From positions 124,001 to 188,000 of the forward strand of contig NZ_ATUX01000005.1 in assembly GCF_000420425.1 (NCBI RefSeq): DNA of 64,000 bases, in the 5' to 3' direction. The translations under genes and the position numbers were made by a program. The stretch is from Schaalia vaccimaxillae DSM 15804. GTDB lineage: Bacteria > Actinomycetota > Actinomycetes > Actinomycetales > Actinomycetaceae. Under the pieces are notes generated by a model. It was not told the origin of the DNA and ran no database searches. It saw nothing but the letters and a program-made list of their open reading frames with translations. Below, piece by piece: positions 9,099-19,267 of the stretch (position 1 is the first letter of the stretch; each line of letters opens with the position of its first letter).

Positions 9099-10037
9099 AT
9101 GCTCAACCTGTTCAAGAACCTCGTACGATCTTTCGTCGTGCTCGTCATGGTCACTTTCGTGGTCTTCTCTCTCATGTATGGGAACGGCTATGGGATCGCC
9201 CGCGCGGTGCTCGGCCTCCGCGCCCGTGAAGAGGACATCCTTGCGAAGGTCGAACAACTCGGATTGGACCAGCCGCTGCTCGTTCAGTACTGGAACTGGG
9301 TGACCGGGATTTTCCGCGGAGACCTGGGACGCTCCTTCTACACGGGGCAGGGCGTTGCCGAAGCACTGTCCACTAGGGTTCCGGTCACCCTGGCCCTGGT
9401 CATCATCGCCCTGATCTTCACCGCCGTCCTAGCCGTGATCCTCGGCGTCACCGCCGCGGTGGCGGGAGGCTGGGCCGATAGGGTCGTCCAATTGACCTCG
9501 GTGCTGGGAACCGCGATCCCATCGTTCGTGCTGGCCATCGCGCTCGTCTTCGCCTTCGCGATCTACTGGCGGGTTCTGCCGGCAACCGGTTATGTCTCCC
9601 CAGACGTCGATCCCGTCGGATGGGCGGCTTCACTCGCCCTTCCCGTCACCGCCCTGCTTGTCGGATCGGTCGCGTCCGCTGCACAGCAGTTCCGCACGGC
9701 CACCCTCGACCAACTCGGTAAGGATTACGTGCGGACCCTGCGCGCACGAGGCCTAGACGAACGCGCGATCATCTTCCGGCACGTCCTGAGGAATGCCGCT
9801 GCTCCAGGACTGACCGTCCTCAGCCTGACGGTATTCGGTCTCCTCGGCGGCGCAGTCTTCATCGAGCAGGTCTTCGCCCTTCCCGGAATGGGCCAGCTGG
9901 CCAATCAATCGGCCCAGATTTACGACGTTCCCATGGTCATGGGCACCGTCCTCGTCACAGCTGTCATCGTTCTGATCGTCAACTTTCTCGGCGATCTGGC
10001 GATCGCACTGCTCAACCCGAAGGTGAGGATGCGATGA
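9099..10037 (+). CDS. ABC importer permease, OppB/DppB type
   Basis: 312 residues with about six membrane helices. The first helix starts at the N-terminus (LVRSFVVLVMVTFVVFSLMY), a long extracytoplasmic loop follows, and the EAA-type cytoplasmic loop reads DYVRTLRARGLDERAIIFRH. The end GAVFIEQVFALPGMGQL is typical of OppB. ATG 9099 follows GGAG by 8 bases and lies 30 bases after the binding-protein gene. It overlaps the next gene by four bases (ATGA), so the pair is translationally coupled. Together with the permease part of the next protein it would form the channel. Confidence 0.92.
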   Translation: MLNLFKNLVRSFVVLVMVTFVVFSLMYGNGYGIARAVLGLRAREEDILAKVEQLGLDQPLLVQYWNWVTGIFRGDLGRSFYTGQGVAEALSTRVPVTLALVIIALIFTAVLAVILGVTAAVAGGWADRVVQLTSVLGTAIPSFVLAIALVFAFAIYWRVLPATGYVSPDVDPVGWAASLALPVTALLVGSVASAAQQFRTATLDQLGKDYVRTLRARGLDERAIIFRHVLRNAAAPGLTVLSLTVFGLLGGAVFIEQVFALPGMGQLANQSAQIYDVPMVMGTVLVTAVIVLIVNFLGDLAIALLNPKVRMR

Positions 10038-11791
10038 GCGCCTTTAAACCACACGCAACCGATGGGCGCAGCTCCGGCGATGAATCCATCATTCAGGCAC
10101 TGCTGCGCAACCCCATCGGTCTCATCACCCTGACTTATCTAGTGTTGATGATCCTCGTTGCGATCTTCGCGCCCGTTCTGGCCCCCACGGGCCCGCAAGT
10201 CACCGATTTGTCCGCCACCAATGTCGCTCCGCTGACAGAGGGACACATCCTGGGTGGTGACGGCTCGGGCAGAGACATCTTCTCCCGCTTGATCTGGGGA
10301 TCCCGACAGACTGTGATGGCCAGCCTCATCATCCTCGCGGTATCCCTCGGTGTCGGTGTCACTTGTGGACTCCTCGCTGGTTTCTACCGTGGACGCTTTG
10401 AGACGATCTCCGGATTCATCTCCGACATCCTGATGTCGTTGCCGTCGATCATCTTGCTGATCGCGCTCTACGCCTTGACCGGGCCGAACATCCCGGTCGC
10501 CATGGCGGCATTCGGCCTGCTCACGGCCCCCAGTTACTACCGGTTGGTGCGATCCGTTGTTTTGGGAGTGCGCCGCGAGCTGTACGTCGACGCCGCCCGA
10601 GTCGTGGGCCTGTCGGATGCACGGATCATCGGCAGACATGTCCTGTGGGCCGTGCGAGCCCCCGTTATTATCCAGGGGTCCTTCATCCTGGCCTCTGGCA
10701 TCGGTATCGAGGCAGGGATCTCCTTCCTGGGATTGGGTGATCCTGCCGGAGTGTCCTGGGGCATCATGCTCCAGAATTCCTTCAACAGTATTTACACCAA
10801 CCCTGTTGCGGTCATCTGGCCCGCCGTCGTCATCTCTATGACGATCCTGGCACTGATTCTTCTGGGCAATGCACTGTCGGACGTTCTCCAGTCCTCCGCA
10901 CGTGCACGCCGCGTCCCGCGCGGCCTTCGTGTGCGCGCCGCCGCCGAGACTAAGGAACTCCATGATGGTTCAACGGGAGCACCCGACGCAGATGCTCTGC
11001 TCTCGATCCGTGGCCTGAGGGTTGGATACCCGACTGACGACAACGATTTCCGTGAAGTGGTCCATGGCGTCGACTTCGATGTGCACCGCGGAGAGATCCA
11101 CGGCCTTGTCGGAGAATCTGGATCGGGTAAGTCCCAGATCGCTTTCTCCATTCTCGATATCCTTCCTCAGGAAGCTCTGCGCTTGGGTGGCGCCGTTTAC
11201 TTCGACGGCGAGGACATCAGTACCCATTCGGAAGCGATGCGACGAATTCGCGGAAGACGCATTGGCTACGTGCCACAGGAACCGATGTCCAACCTCGACC
11301 CGTCCTTCACCATCGGTAAGCAGCTCGAATACGGCATCCGAGCGTCAGAGTCTGCGCCGAAGGAAGACATCGAGAAGAAAATTGTCGGTCTGCTCGAATC
11401 CGTGGGGATCTCTGATCCACTCAGAGTAATGAACCTGTACCCACACGAGATCTCGGGCGGGATGGCACAGAGGGTGCTCATCTGCGGTGCCATGGCCTGC
11501 GATCCCGACCTCATCGTCGCTGATGAACCGACTACGGCCCTGGATGTCACCGTTCAAGCGGAGATTCTCGACCTCCTGCGTGAACTGGCACGGACCCGCG
11601 GGCTCGCAATGGTCCTCGTCACCCATAACCTCGGTGTCGTCGCTGATCTGTGCGACCGGGTCTCGGTGATGAAGGACGGGCATATCGTCGAAGAGGCCGA
11701 CGTGACCGATCTGTTCGAGAATCCCCAGGAGGACTACACGAAGGAACTCCTGTCCTCCTCCCTGTCCGTTGAAATGTGCAAGGAAATCTGA
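10034..11791 (+). CDS. Fused OppC-type permease and OppD-type ATPase
   Basis: 585 residues in one uninterrupted frame. Residues 1 to about 290 are an OppC/DppC permease (N-terminal helix, HILGGDGSGRDIFSRLIWG segment, EAA loop VDAARVVGLSDARIIGRH). Residues from about 320 are an ABC ATPase: Walker A GESGSGKS near 359, signature ISGGMAQR near 473, Walker B LIVADEPTTAL near 493, and H-loop VTHNLG. OppC and OppD are normally separate polypeptides; no internal stop or frameshift is seen at the join, and a linker of about 25 residues connects the parts. It overlaps the next ATPase gene by one base. The importer therefore carries one tethered and one free ATPase. Confidence 0.92.
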   Translation: MSAFKPHATDGRSSGDESIIQALLRNPIGLITLTYLVLMILVAIFAPVLAPTGPQVTDLSATNVAPLTEGHILGGDGSGRDIFSRLIWGSRQTVMASLIILAVSLGVGVTCGLLAGFYRGRFETISGFISDILMSLPSIILLIALYALTGPNIPVAMAAFGLLTAPSYYRLVRSVVLGVRRELYVDAARVVGLSDARIIGRHVLWAVRAPVIIQGSFILASGIGIEAGISFLGLGDPAGVSWGIMLQNSFNSIYTNPVAVIWPAVVISMTILALILLGNALSDVLQSSARARRVPRGLRVRAAAETKELHDGSTGAPDADALLSIRGLRVGYPTDDNDFREVVHGVDFDVHRGEIHGLVGESGSGKSQIAFSILDILPQEALRLGGAVYFDGEDISTHSEAMRRIRGRRIGYVPQEPMSNLDPSFTIGKQLEYGIRASESAPKEDIEKKIVGLLESVGISDPLRVMNLYPHEISGGMAQRVLICGAMACDPDLIVADEPTTALDVTVQAEILDLLRELARTRGLAMVLVTHNLGVVADLCDRVSVMKDGHIVEEADVTDLFENPQEDYTKELLSSSLSVEMCKEI

Positions 11792-12627
11792 TGAGCACCG
11801 AAAATGCCGATCCACTGCTCGAAGTTGATGGACTCGTCGTCGCCTTCCCGGGACGCCGGCGGAATGAAACCACGACTGTGATCCACGGAGTGTCCTTCAC
11901 CCTCGAACCGGGTAAAACACTGAGCCTCGTCGGGGAATCGGGTTCCGGCAAGACCACGATCGGCAGAGCGATCCTGGGCCTTGCGCCGGTAACTGAGGGC
12001 AGGATCCGCCTGCAAGGCAGAGAGATCTCGTCTCTGGGCCGTGCTGAGAGGCGCTGCGTTGCTCATGACATTCAGGTCGTTTTCCAGGACCCATATACCT
12101 CCCTCAATCCGGCAATGAAGATTGGAAAGATTCTTGCCGAGCCGCTGGAAGCTGCAGGCGTTGGAGAAGCATCGATGAGGGTCAAGGAATTGCTGGACGC
12201 CGTTGGGATGCCCGCTGATTCCGTCACCCGTTACGCCAGAGAATTCTCCGGAGGACAGCGTCAGAGAATCGCCATCGCACGCGCCTTGGCGTTGGAGCCG
12301 AAGCTCATTATCTGCGATGAACCAACGAGCGCGCTGGACGTCACCACTCAGGCGAGGGTCCTCGAACTCTTCACGCAGATTCAGAAAGAGACAGGGGTCT
12401 CATACCTGTTCATCAGCCATGATCTGGGTGTCGTTAACTCCATCAGTGACGATATTGCAGTCCTGTACCACGGACGCATCGTCGAGATGGGGGCCGCTCG
12501 CAGGGTTGTTACGGCACCCCAGCACGATTACACGCGTGAACTTCTTCTGGCTGCCCCACTGGCAGATCCCCCTCGTCAACGTGAACGCCGCCGGGCTAGA
12601 CGCGTGCTGTCGGCGCGCGAGCTCTGA
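11791..12627 (+). CDS. ABC importer ATPase, OppF/DppF type
   Basis: 278 residues: Walker A GESGSGKT near 48, Q-loop FQDPYTSLNP, signature FSGGQRQR near 152, Walker B LIICDEPTSAL near 172 and H-loop ISHDLG. It would pair with the tethered ATPase of the preceding fusion protein and energise uptake. The start ATG 11791 shares its A with the TGA of the upstream gene and has AAGGAA before it; an in-frame ATG 15 bases upstream lies inside the preceding gene and has no better site. The usual C-terminal oligopeptide/dipeptide extension is short. Confidence 0.92.
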   Translation: MSTENADPLLEVDGLVVAFPGRRRNETTTVIHGVSFTLEPGKTLSLVGESGSGKTTIGRAILGLAPVTEGRIRLQGREISSLGRAERRCVAHDIQVVFQDPYTSLNPAMKIGKILAEPLEAAGVGEASMRVKELLDAVGMPADSVTRYAREFSGGQRQRIAIARALALEPKLIICDEPTSALDVTTQARVLELFTQIQKETGVSYLFISHDLGVVNSISDDIAVLYHGRIVEMGAARRVVTAPQHDYTRELLLAAPLADPPRQRERRRARRVLSAREL

Positions 12628-12669
12628 CGATTCCCCGTCCTGTTGTCACACCCCAACCTGGAGACCACT

Positions 12670-15579
12670 ATGCCTACTCAGTCCCTTCCCATCGCAATAC
12701 TGCTGCGCGCCGAACACCTGCCTGCGTCTTCGACGGTCATCGGCATAGCCAGCCCCGCCCCCCGCCTGTCCTGGCAAGTGGAGGGCGCTGCGCCCGGATG
12801 GACTCAAACGGGGTATGAGATCGAAGTGACTCGTGAGGGCTCAGTCGGCACCTTCCCGACTGACGGGGCCGCAGGAAAAGAGCAAATCCTCGTTCCGTGG
12901 CCAACTTCCCCCCTTGCCTCGCGCGAGCAGGTGACTGTTCGCGTACGCCTGGCCGGGGGCACGGATACCGATGCGCAGCGAGAGTGGGGACCTTGGAGCG
13001 ACCCTGTGATATTGGAGGCCGCGCTGCTCGATGAGAGGCAGTGGCGCGCGAACTTCATCAGTCCAGTCGGCATTGGAGGAATGGGCCAGGCGTGTCCAGT
13101 CATGGGAACCGTCGTGGAGCTGCCCGATGACGTGAAGATCGTCAGGGCGAGACTGCGCTCAACTGCTCATGGCATCTACACGATTCGGCTCAACGGTGAG
13201 AATGTCGACGACTCGGTGCTCAATCCCGGATGGACTGCCTACCAGCATCGAATCCAGTACATCACCCAGGATGTCACCGAACGCCTCGTACACGGAACCA
13301 ACATCATCGAGGCGACTATCGCCGATGGCTGGTATCGCGGGACTGTCGGCTACTATCACCGGAGGTGCCTGTATGGCGACCGTCTGGCACTCCTTGCTCA
13401 ACTGGAGGTCGAGTTGGCTGACGGCACCCTTCTGGTCTTCGGAAGCGACGAGTCGTGGCGTGCATGGGAGAGCCCAGTGATCTCCGCCGACCTCTACCAC
13501 GGGCAGGAGACTGATCTTCGACTCGCCTCGGCACCCGTAGACCCGCGTGACGAGGCGACTACCCACCCCGTTGAAGTTGTGGCTCGAGCCGATGGACATC
13601 TCGTTCCATTGGATGTGCCCAGAATCCGGCCTACCGCCATCCTGACGTGTCAGAGGATCTGGACGAGCCCGAGCGGACGGACGTTGCTCGACTTCGGTCA
13701 GAATGCGGTGGGCTGGCTGCGCATTAAAGTACGGGGACTGGACACCGGTACAGTGGTCGTCGCGCGCCATGCCGAGGTCATCGAATACGAAGAACTCGGC
13801 GTGCGCCCCTTGAGGGCGGCTCGTGCCACGGATACCTGGATCATCGCGGATGAGGGAGAGCACGTGCTCGAACCCGAATTCACCCTGCACGGATTCCGCT
13901 ACGCCGAGGTATCCGGAATCGCCGACCTCTCGCCCGAAGACATCGAATTTGTGGTCATCGGTTCGGATATGGTCCGGCGAGGCTGGTTCGACTGCTCCGA
14001 TGCGGATCTGACCCGTTTGCACGAGAACGTCGTGTGGTCCACGAAGTCGAACTTCGTGTCGATCCCCACCGACTGCCCACAACGCGATGAGCGCCTGGGG
14101 TGGACCGGCGACATCCAAGTCTTCGCCCCCACGGCCTGCTTCCTCTTCGATACTGCATCGTTCTTGTCCTCGTGGCTGAACGACTTGGCCGCAGAACAAT
14201 ATCCGGACGGCGGTGTCCCCCACGTCATCCCCACCTTCACGCCTGAACTTCCGCCTGATCCCGCGGCAGCCGCGTGGGGAGATGCGGCCGTCGTCGTGCC
14301 GTGGACCCTCTATCAACGCACCGGGGATATCGAGATCCTGCGCCGACAAATGGAGTCCATGGCCGCCTGGGTGGACAGGATCACCGACCTTGCCGGTCCC
14401 GGACTCGTGTGGTCCGGGGGTTTCCAGTACGGAGATTGGCTGGACCCGACGGCGCCGACGGAAGAACCCGCGATGGCGAAGGCCGATCCCGACCTTGTCG
14501 CCACGGCATGCTTTGCACGATGCGCGCAGATTACTGCCACCGCCGCTGAGACCATCGGCGATGCCTATCGGGCGGCGAAGTACTCAGATTTGGCCTCGCA
14601 GATCCGCGTAGCCTTCAACGAGGCCTTCGTCAGCCCCCAAGGCCGGGTCCACTCCGATTCCCAAACGGGATATGCCATGGCAATCTGCTGGGATCTGCTT
14701 CCCACTCAGGCGCAGAGATCTTTCGCAGGAGCACGCCTGGCCGACCTCGTGCGCCTTGCAGACCACAGGATCGGAACGGGGTTCGTTGGCACGCCCCTGA
14801 TCTGCGATGCACTAACCGCCAGCGGTCATGAGAAGGTCGCAATGAATCTGCTTGAGCAGAAAGAATGTCCGTCATGGCTGTATCCGGTGAGGATGGGAGC
14901 GACCACCATCTGGGAGCGGTGGGATTCGATGTTGCCCGATGGCACGATCAACCCCGGCGGAATGACTTCTTTCAATCATTACGCCTTGGGTGCCATCGCT
15001 GACTGGATGCACCGAGTCATCGCGGGCCTCGATCCCACTGCGCCCGGCTACCGTACGATCCGCATCGCCCCACACTGCTTCCCTCAGCTCACCGGTGCGA
15101 GCGCACAACACGACAGCCCCTACGGCACCATCCGGTCGCAGTGGGCTCGCGAGGACGACAGGATCCGCTTCGAGGTTGAAATTCCGGTGGGCGTCGAGGC
15201 ACAGATCATCTTGCCCTCAGGCGCCGCGAGCAAAGTCGGTCACGGAGTGCACGTCTTCCATGAGCCCCTGACCCAGGACTCACCGGACGATGCGTACGGA
15301 GGAGACGCAGTCGTTCGAGACGTCCTTGACGACGTCGAACTGTGGCAGCAGATCTGCTCGGAGGTGAATCGAAACCGTGAAATCCCTGTCACCCCCGACC
15401 AACTAATGAGGATGCTGCGAACCTACCTGGACTTCCCCGCTTCAGTACTCCCACACGTCCTCACTCCTTTCCCAGCCAATGCGCCGGAAGGGCAAATTCC
15501 CCGCCTCGAAGCTCTGCTCCGTGAAGGTGGATTCGCTGAATGGGCCACCCCGATCTCCGCAGAAAGGCGAATGCTGTGA
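12670..15579 (+). CDS. Intracellular GH78 alpha-L-rhamnosidase
   Basis: 969 residues, no signal peptide. Order: N-terminal Ig-like domain (PRLSWQVEG near 35), Bac_rhamnosid_N domain with NPGWTAYQHRIQY and GWYRGTVGY, concanavalin-like domain with LDFGQNAVGWL, then the (alpha/alpha)6 catalytic barrel with the hallmark DCPQRDERLGWTGD from residue 468 and WLYPVRMGATTIWERWD, and a C-terminal beta domain. It hydrolyses terminal alpha-L-rhamnosyl bonds. The last ~110 residues extend past the usual end and are not recognised. ATG 12670 has GGAGA upstream. Being cytoplasmic and right after the importer, it most likely acts on imported oligosaccharides. It overlaps the next gene by four bases. Confidence 0.93.
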   Translation: MPTQSLPIAILLRAEHLPASSTVIGIASPAPRLSWQVEGAAPGWTQTGYEIEVTREGSVGTFPTDGAAGKEQILVPWPTSPLASREQVTVRVRLAGGTDTDAQREWGPWSDPVILEAALLDERQWRANFISPVGIGGMGQACPVMGTVVELPDDVKIVRARLRSTAHGIYTIRLNGENVDDSVLNPGWTAYQHRIQYITQDVTERLVHGTNIIEATIADGWYRGTVGYYHRRCLYGDRLALLAQLEVELADGTLLVFGSDESWRAWESPVISADLYHGQETDLRLASAPVDPRDEATTHPVEVVARADGHLVPLDVPRIRPTAILTCQRIWTSPSGRTLLDFGQNAVGWLRIKVRGLDTGTVVVARHAEVIEYEELGVRPLRAARATDTWIIADEGEHVLEPEFTLHGFRYAEVSGIADLSPEDIEFVVIGSDMVRRGWFDCSDADLTRLHENVVWSTKSNFVSIPTDCPQRDERLGWTGDIQVFAPTACFLFDTASFLSSWLNDLAAEQYPDGGVPHVIPTFTPELPPDPAAAAWGDAAVVVPWTLYQRTGDIEILRRQMESMAAWVDRITDLAGPGLVWSGGFQYGDWLDPTAPTEEPAMAKADPDLVATACFARCAQITATAAETIGDAYRAAKYSDLASQIRVAFNEAFVSPQGRVHSDSQTGYAMAICWDLLPTQAQRSFAGARLADLVRLADHRIGTGFVGTPLICDALTASGHEKVAMNLLEQKECPSWLYPVRMGATTIWERWDSMLPDGTINPGGMTSFNHYALGAIADWMHRVIAGLDPTAPGYRTIRIAPHCFPQLTGASAQHDSPYGTIRSQWAREDDRIRFEVEIPVGVEAQIILPSGAASKVGHGVHVFHEPLTQDSPDDAYGGDAVVRDVLDDVELWQQICSEVNRNREIPVTPDQLMRMLRTYLDFPASVLPHVLTPFPANAPEGQIPRLEALLREGGFAEWATPISAERRML

Positions 15580-16625
15580 TACTGCGCAGTTTCCGACCCG
15601 GACAAGTCTGGATGGATACATCCGGCAGGCCGATCCAAGCTCACGGCGGCTCGTTGATCACCGTCGGTGACGACTTCTACTGGTACGGAGAGAACAAGGA
15701 ATACACCACTGCCGATGGATCGATCTGGCATTGGGGAGTGCGCGCGTACCGCTCACGAGACCTTTACAACTGGGAGGACTGCGGACTCATCATTGAACCC
15801 GAACCCGACGATCCGGAATCGCCGCTCCATCCTCACAACTGCATGGATCGCCCGCACATTGTCTTCAACGCGGAGACCGGCCTGTATGTGTGCTGGATCA
15901 AGGTGATGACGGACCGTGGACAGCGTTCCTCCGTCCTGACGTCCACTGATTTTCTGGGGCCGTGGACCTTTGCCCATCAGGATTTCAAACCCCTGGGAAT
16001 GAACGCCGGGGACTTCGACTTGGTAATCGACCCGACGGATGCGAAGGGCTACTACTACTTCGAACGTGTTCACTCCGAACTGATCTGCGCAGACCTAACG
16101 GATGACTACACGGATGTCACGGGATACTACTCGACCCACTTTCCACGGCTGCAACCGCCGTTCGTACGCGAAGCACCCGCCTACTTCGAGCGCGGTGGGC
16201 TCCACTACCTCGTAACCTCTGGAACCACCGGCTACTACCCGAACCCCTCCGAGGTGGCGGTTGCAGATACATACCATGGGCCGTGGACAGTGCTCGGAGA
16301 TCCACACCCCGGCGATCCTTCGCGCACCTCCTTTCATTCCCAGATCAGCAGCGTGTTCAAACATCCGGGGAAGAAGGATCTGTACATCGCGATGGCGGAT
16401 CGGTGGCTTCCGCACTACATGGAGTCCTCCGACGCCGCGATTCGTATGCATGCCGAGCGCTTCCGCCCCATGGGTGGGCACGCCACAGGACCCGTGCAAG
16501 ACCTGACGCACGTTGACACCGCGAAAGCTACCTACGTGTGGCTCCCTTTCCGCTTCGATGACGGTCTGCCGCTGCTCGACTGGAAGGACGAGTGGCGCAT
16601 CGAAGACTACGAGGACGTGGACTGA
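15576..16625 (+). CDS. GH43-like intracellular glycosidase
   Basis: 349 residues, no signal peptide. Start is GTG 15576 (GTGA overlap with the preceding stop, AAAGG upstream); the family begins just before QAHGGSLITVGDDFYWYGEN, the first blade of a five-bladed propeller with a candidate catalytic Asp/Glu. Later blades show YVCWIKVM, GDFDLVIDP, NPSEVAVADTYHGPWTVLG and SFHSQISSVF, and the end YVWLPFRFDDGLPLLDWKD resembles GH43 enzymes of the exo-beta-1,3-galactanase/arabinofuranosidase branch. I am fairly sure of the GH43/clan-F fold but not of the substrate; galactose or arabinose side units of a rhamnose-bearing glycan are plausible (inference). Confidence 0.75.
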   Translation: MILRSFRPGQVWMDTSGRPIQAHGGSLITVGDDFYWYGENKEYTTADGSIWHWGVRAYRSRDLYNWEDCGLIIEPEPDDPESPLHPHNCMDRPHIVFNAETGLYVCWIKVMTDRGQRSSVLTSTDFLGPWTFAHQDFKPLGMNAGDFDLVIDPTDAKGYYYFERVHSELICADLTDDYTDVTGYYSTHFPRLQPPFVREAPAYFERGGLHYLVTSGTTGYYPNPSEVAVADTYHGPWTVLGDPHPGDPSRTSFHSQISSVFKHPGKKDLYIAMADRWLPHYMESSDAAIRMHAERFRPMGGHATGPVQDLTHVDTAKATYVWLPFRFDDGLPLLDWKDEWRIEDYEDVD

Positions 16626-16685
16626 ATATCTGACAAATATGGTTCGCCGCCGTGGAACTGGTGACGATGCCCCAAGAGCACCTCA

Positions 16686-19181
16686 ATGAAAGCCGACATC
16701 ATGATCATCGACGACTCGACCCTCAACATGTCCCCTTCGCAGCGAGCAACGGATCTCATCAAGAGAATGGACGTGCAGGAGAAACTCGCCCAGCTCACAT
16801 GCGTCTTCCTGCGCAAGCCCACATTGACCCTGGACGATGGATCCAACCATCTCGACGAGATCCTTGAAGATCGGCCCTACGGAGTTGGCCACGTCTCGTG
16901 CCTGGAAATGCGGATGGGACGGGATCTCGGCGAATTGGCCGAGTTTCAAAAGGAAGTGCAGAAGCGCATCATGGCGCTGAGCCGCCATGCGATCCCCGCA
17001 GCCTTCCACATGGAGGCGATCAGTGGTGCCTACCTGCCCGGTGCTACCAGTTTCCCTTCAGGGATCTCGCGTGGAGCCTCCTTTGACCCCGAACTCGAGG
17101 AACGCATCGGCTCCTTTATTGGGGCGCAGGAACGGGCCATGGGCATCACCTATTCCCTGGCCCCCGTCCTCGATCTAGCGAGGGACACCCGTATGGGCCG
17201 AGCGAACGAGCCCTACGGTGAGGATCCGACCCTCGCCGCGCGTATGGGCAGCGCTTTCACGCGCGGTCTGCAAGGACTCAGCCGTCGTGGTGAGGACGCG
17301 CCTCTTAGGCGTACAGAATCCATCGCGAAACACTTTATGGGATTTCACGCCGGCGAAGGAGGGATCCATGGAGCCCACGCGAATATTCCCGAGCGCCTGA
17401 TGCGCGAGGTCTACGGCAAGCCGTTCCAAGCCGCGATCACCGAGGCCGGGCTTCGAGGGATCATGCCCTGTTACAACTCCATCGGCGGTGAAATTGCTTC
17501 GTCATCCCACCACCTGCTGACTGAGGTGTTGCGCGAGGCAATGGGTTTCGACGGTGTGGTCGCATCCGACTACGGAGCCATCGGAAACATGCACATGTTC
17601 CAGCGCACGGCAGCAAGCTTCCCCGAGGCGGGGTTGGAGGCCATGACCGCGGGAATGGACATTGAATGGCATGTCGTCCAGGGATTCTGTGAAGAACTCG
17701 GTCGTTGGTTCGAGTCTGGGCGGGCTGACATCGCGATCCTCGATCGTGCCGTAACGAGGGTACTTGAGTCAAAATTCCGCATGGGCTTGTTCGACGACCC
17801 CTTCGCCTTCTCAGGGGCCGACCTCTATGCGCCCTTCGAAGATCCTCGAGGCAGAGAGCTGGCGCTGCAGTCCGCGCGCGAGTCGCTCGTGCTCCTGAGA
17901 AACGATGGAACTCTGCCGTTGTTCCCCGAGGCCGCCCAGAGCGGACTCAGCAATTCATCGATTAGTCGGATTGCAGTCATCGGTCCGCACGCGGCGAACG
18001 CACGTTATTTCTTTGGTGGGTATACCCACCTGTCGATGGTTGAAGCTACCCTCGCCGCCTCGGCCTCGATGGCTGGCATGGTCAACTTGGACAACGGGGA
18101 GTACACGTATGTACCGGTGCCGGGGACCAAGGTGCAATCTGATGAGGAGCAGCGTTTCGATGATGTACTCGACGCACTGCACCCGCGATGCCGATCGCTG
18201 ATCGAGGAGCTGCGCGAGCGGCTTCCCGGAGTCAATATCACTTGGTCCAAGGGATATCAGATCGCTGGAGCCGACGACTCGGCCGCTGCTGAGGCGCTTG
18301 AGGCCGCTAAGGGAGCCGATCTGGTTATCTGCACCCTGGGCGGGAAGAACGGCTCGGGGTCGATCGCGACGATGGGAGAGGGCGTCGATGCTGTCGATAT
18401 CGGTCTGCCTGCTGGCCAGGAGAACTTCTTGGAGCGTCTCGCCAAACTTGGGATCCCGGTGATCGGTGTTCATATCGATGGGCGTCCCATCTCCTCGGAT
18501 GCGGCAGATCGGTGCCTCAATGCGCTTATCGAGGCCTGGAATCCCGCGGAGTGCGGGGCTGAAGCGCTGGTTGATCTCATCCTCGGTGCGATTGAGCCGA
18601 GCGGCCGCTTGCCCCTGTGTGTCGCTCACTCGGTCGGGCAACTGCCCGTCTACCACAATCACCCCAATGGATCCCAGTGGCACCAAGGATCGTCCATCGG
18701 ATTCCCCGACTATGTCGACTCCCCGCATACTCCGCGCTTCCACTACGGATATGGCCTGTCCTACACGTCCTTCGCGTACTCGGATATGAACGCCTCCTGT
18801 GAACAAGTGGAAGCGACAGGCTCCGTGGCCGTCAGCATGACAGTGACCAACACGGGAGAACGGCGGGGAACGGAGGTCGTTCAGCTGTACGGGCGTGACT
18901 TGTACGCCACGATGGTTCGACCGGTGCTCGAATGTATGGGCTTCCAGCGCGTGGACCTCGACCCCGGAGAGACGGCAACGGTCGCCTTCGAGGTTCCCAT
19001 GTCTCTGTTCGCATTCTTGGACGTCGATATGCGGTGGCGGATCGAAGCCGGAGAAGTTGAATTGTCAATCGGTGCTTCGAGTGACGACCTACGCGCAACC
19101 CGTCGGATCACGATTACGGACACCGCGTTCGTACAGGAGCGGACTAGGGCTTTCTGGGCCACCTCCAGCATCGTCCGCTGA
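16686..19181 (+). CDS. GH3 beta-glycosidase
   Basis: 831 residues, cytoplasmic. Domains: GH3 N-terminal barrel (to about 350) with nucleophile Asp295 in the GVVASDYGAIG motif and an RIGSFIGAQERAMGITYSLAP segment; GH3 C-terminal sandwich (about 385-640) starting at ALQSARESLVLLRNDGTLPL; and a fibronectin-III-like domain (about 715-815) ending the protein, the usual layout of three-domain beta-glucosidase/xylosidase members. A ~100-residue insertion-like segment (roughly 470-530) stands between them, possibly a substrate lid. ATG 16686 is used; ATG 16701 is also possible as no strong ribosome site distinguishes them. It should remove beta-linked sugars from imported oligosaccharides; substrate unknown. 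Confidence 0.92.
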   Translation: MKADIMIIDDSTLNMSPSQRATDLIKRMDVQEKLAQLTCVFLRKPTLTLDDGSNHLDEILEDRPYGVGHVSCLEMRMGRDLGELAEFQKEVQKRIMALSRHAIPAAFHMEAISGAYLPGATSFPSGISRGASFDPELEERIGSFIGAQERAMGITYSLAPVLDLARDTRMGRANEPYGEDPTLAARMGSAFTRGLQGLSRRGEDAPLRRTESIAKHFMGFHAGEGGIHGAHANIPERLMREVYGKPFQAAITEAGLRGIMPCYNSIGGEIASSSHHLLTEVLREAMGFDGVVASDYGAIGNMHMFQRTAASFPEAGLEAMTAGMDIEWHVVQGFCEELGRWFESGRADIAILDRAVTRVLESKFRMGLFDDPFAFSGADLYAPFEDPRGRELALQSARESLVLLRNDGTLPLFPEAAQSGLSNSSISRIAVIGPHAANARYFFGGYTHLSMVEATLAASASMAGMVNLDNGEYTYVPVPGTKVQSDEEQRFDDVLDALHPRCRSLIEELRERLPGVNITWSKGYQIAGADDSAAAEALEAAKGADLVICTLGGKNGSGSIATMGEGVDAVDIGLPAGQENFLERLAKLGIPVIGVHIDGRPISSDAADRCLNALIEAWNPAECGAEALVDLILGAIEPSGRLPLCVAHSVGQLPVYHNHPNGSQWHQGSSIGFPDYVDSPHTPRFHYGYGLSYTSFAYSDMNASCEQVEATGSVAVSMTVTNTGERRGTEVVQLYGRDLYATMVRPVLECMGFQRVDLDPGETATVAFEVPMSLFAFLDVDMRWRIEAGEVELSIGASSDDLRATRRITITDTAFVQERTRAFWATSSIVR

Positions 19182-19267
19182 TAGTCCGCCATCTTCCCAT
19201 TGCGTCGCTGCTTCATCGGGATCGGGGAGCGGGGATCGTCATGTATTCGCATCCATAGGAGGCTTGA

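Noticed and set aside
10139-10963. 274-codon minus-strand frame rich in Asp, Gln, Arg and His
   Set aside because: Antisense of the fused permease/ATPase gene; low-complexity shadow.
13159-14349. 396-codon minus-strand frame opposite the GH78 gene
   Set aside because: Shadow of the conserved GH78 reading frame; composition and lack of motifs fit antisense noise.
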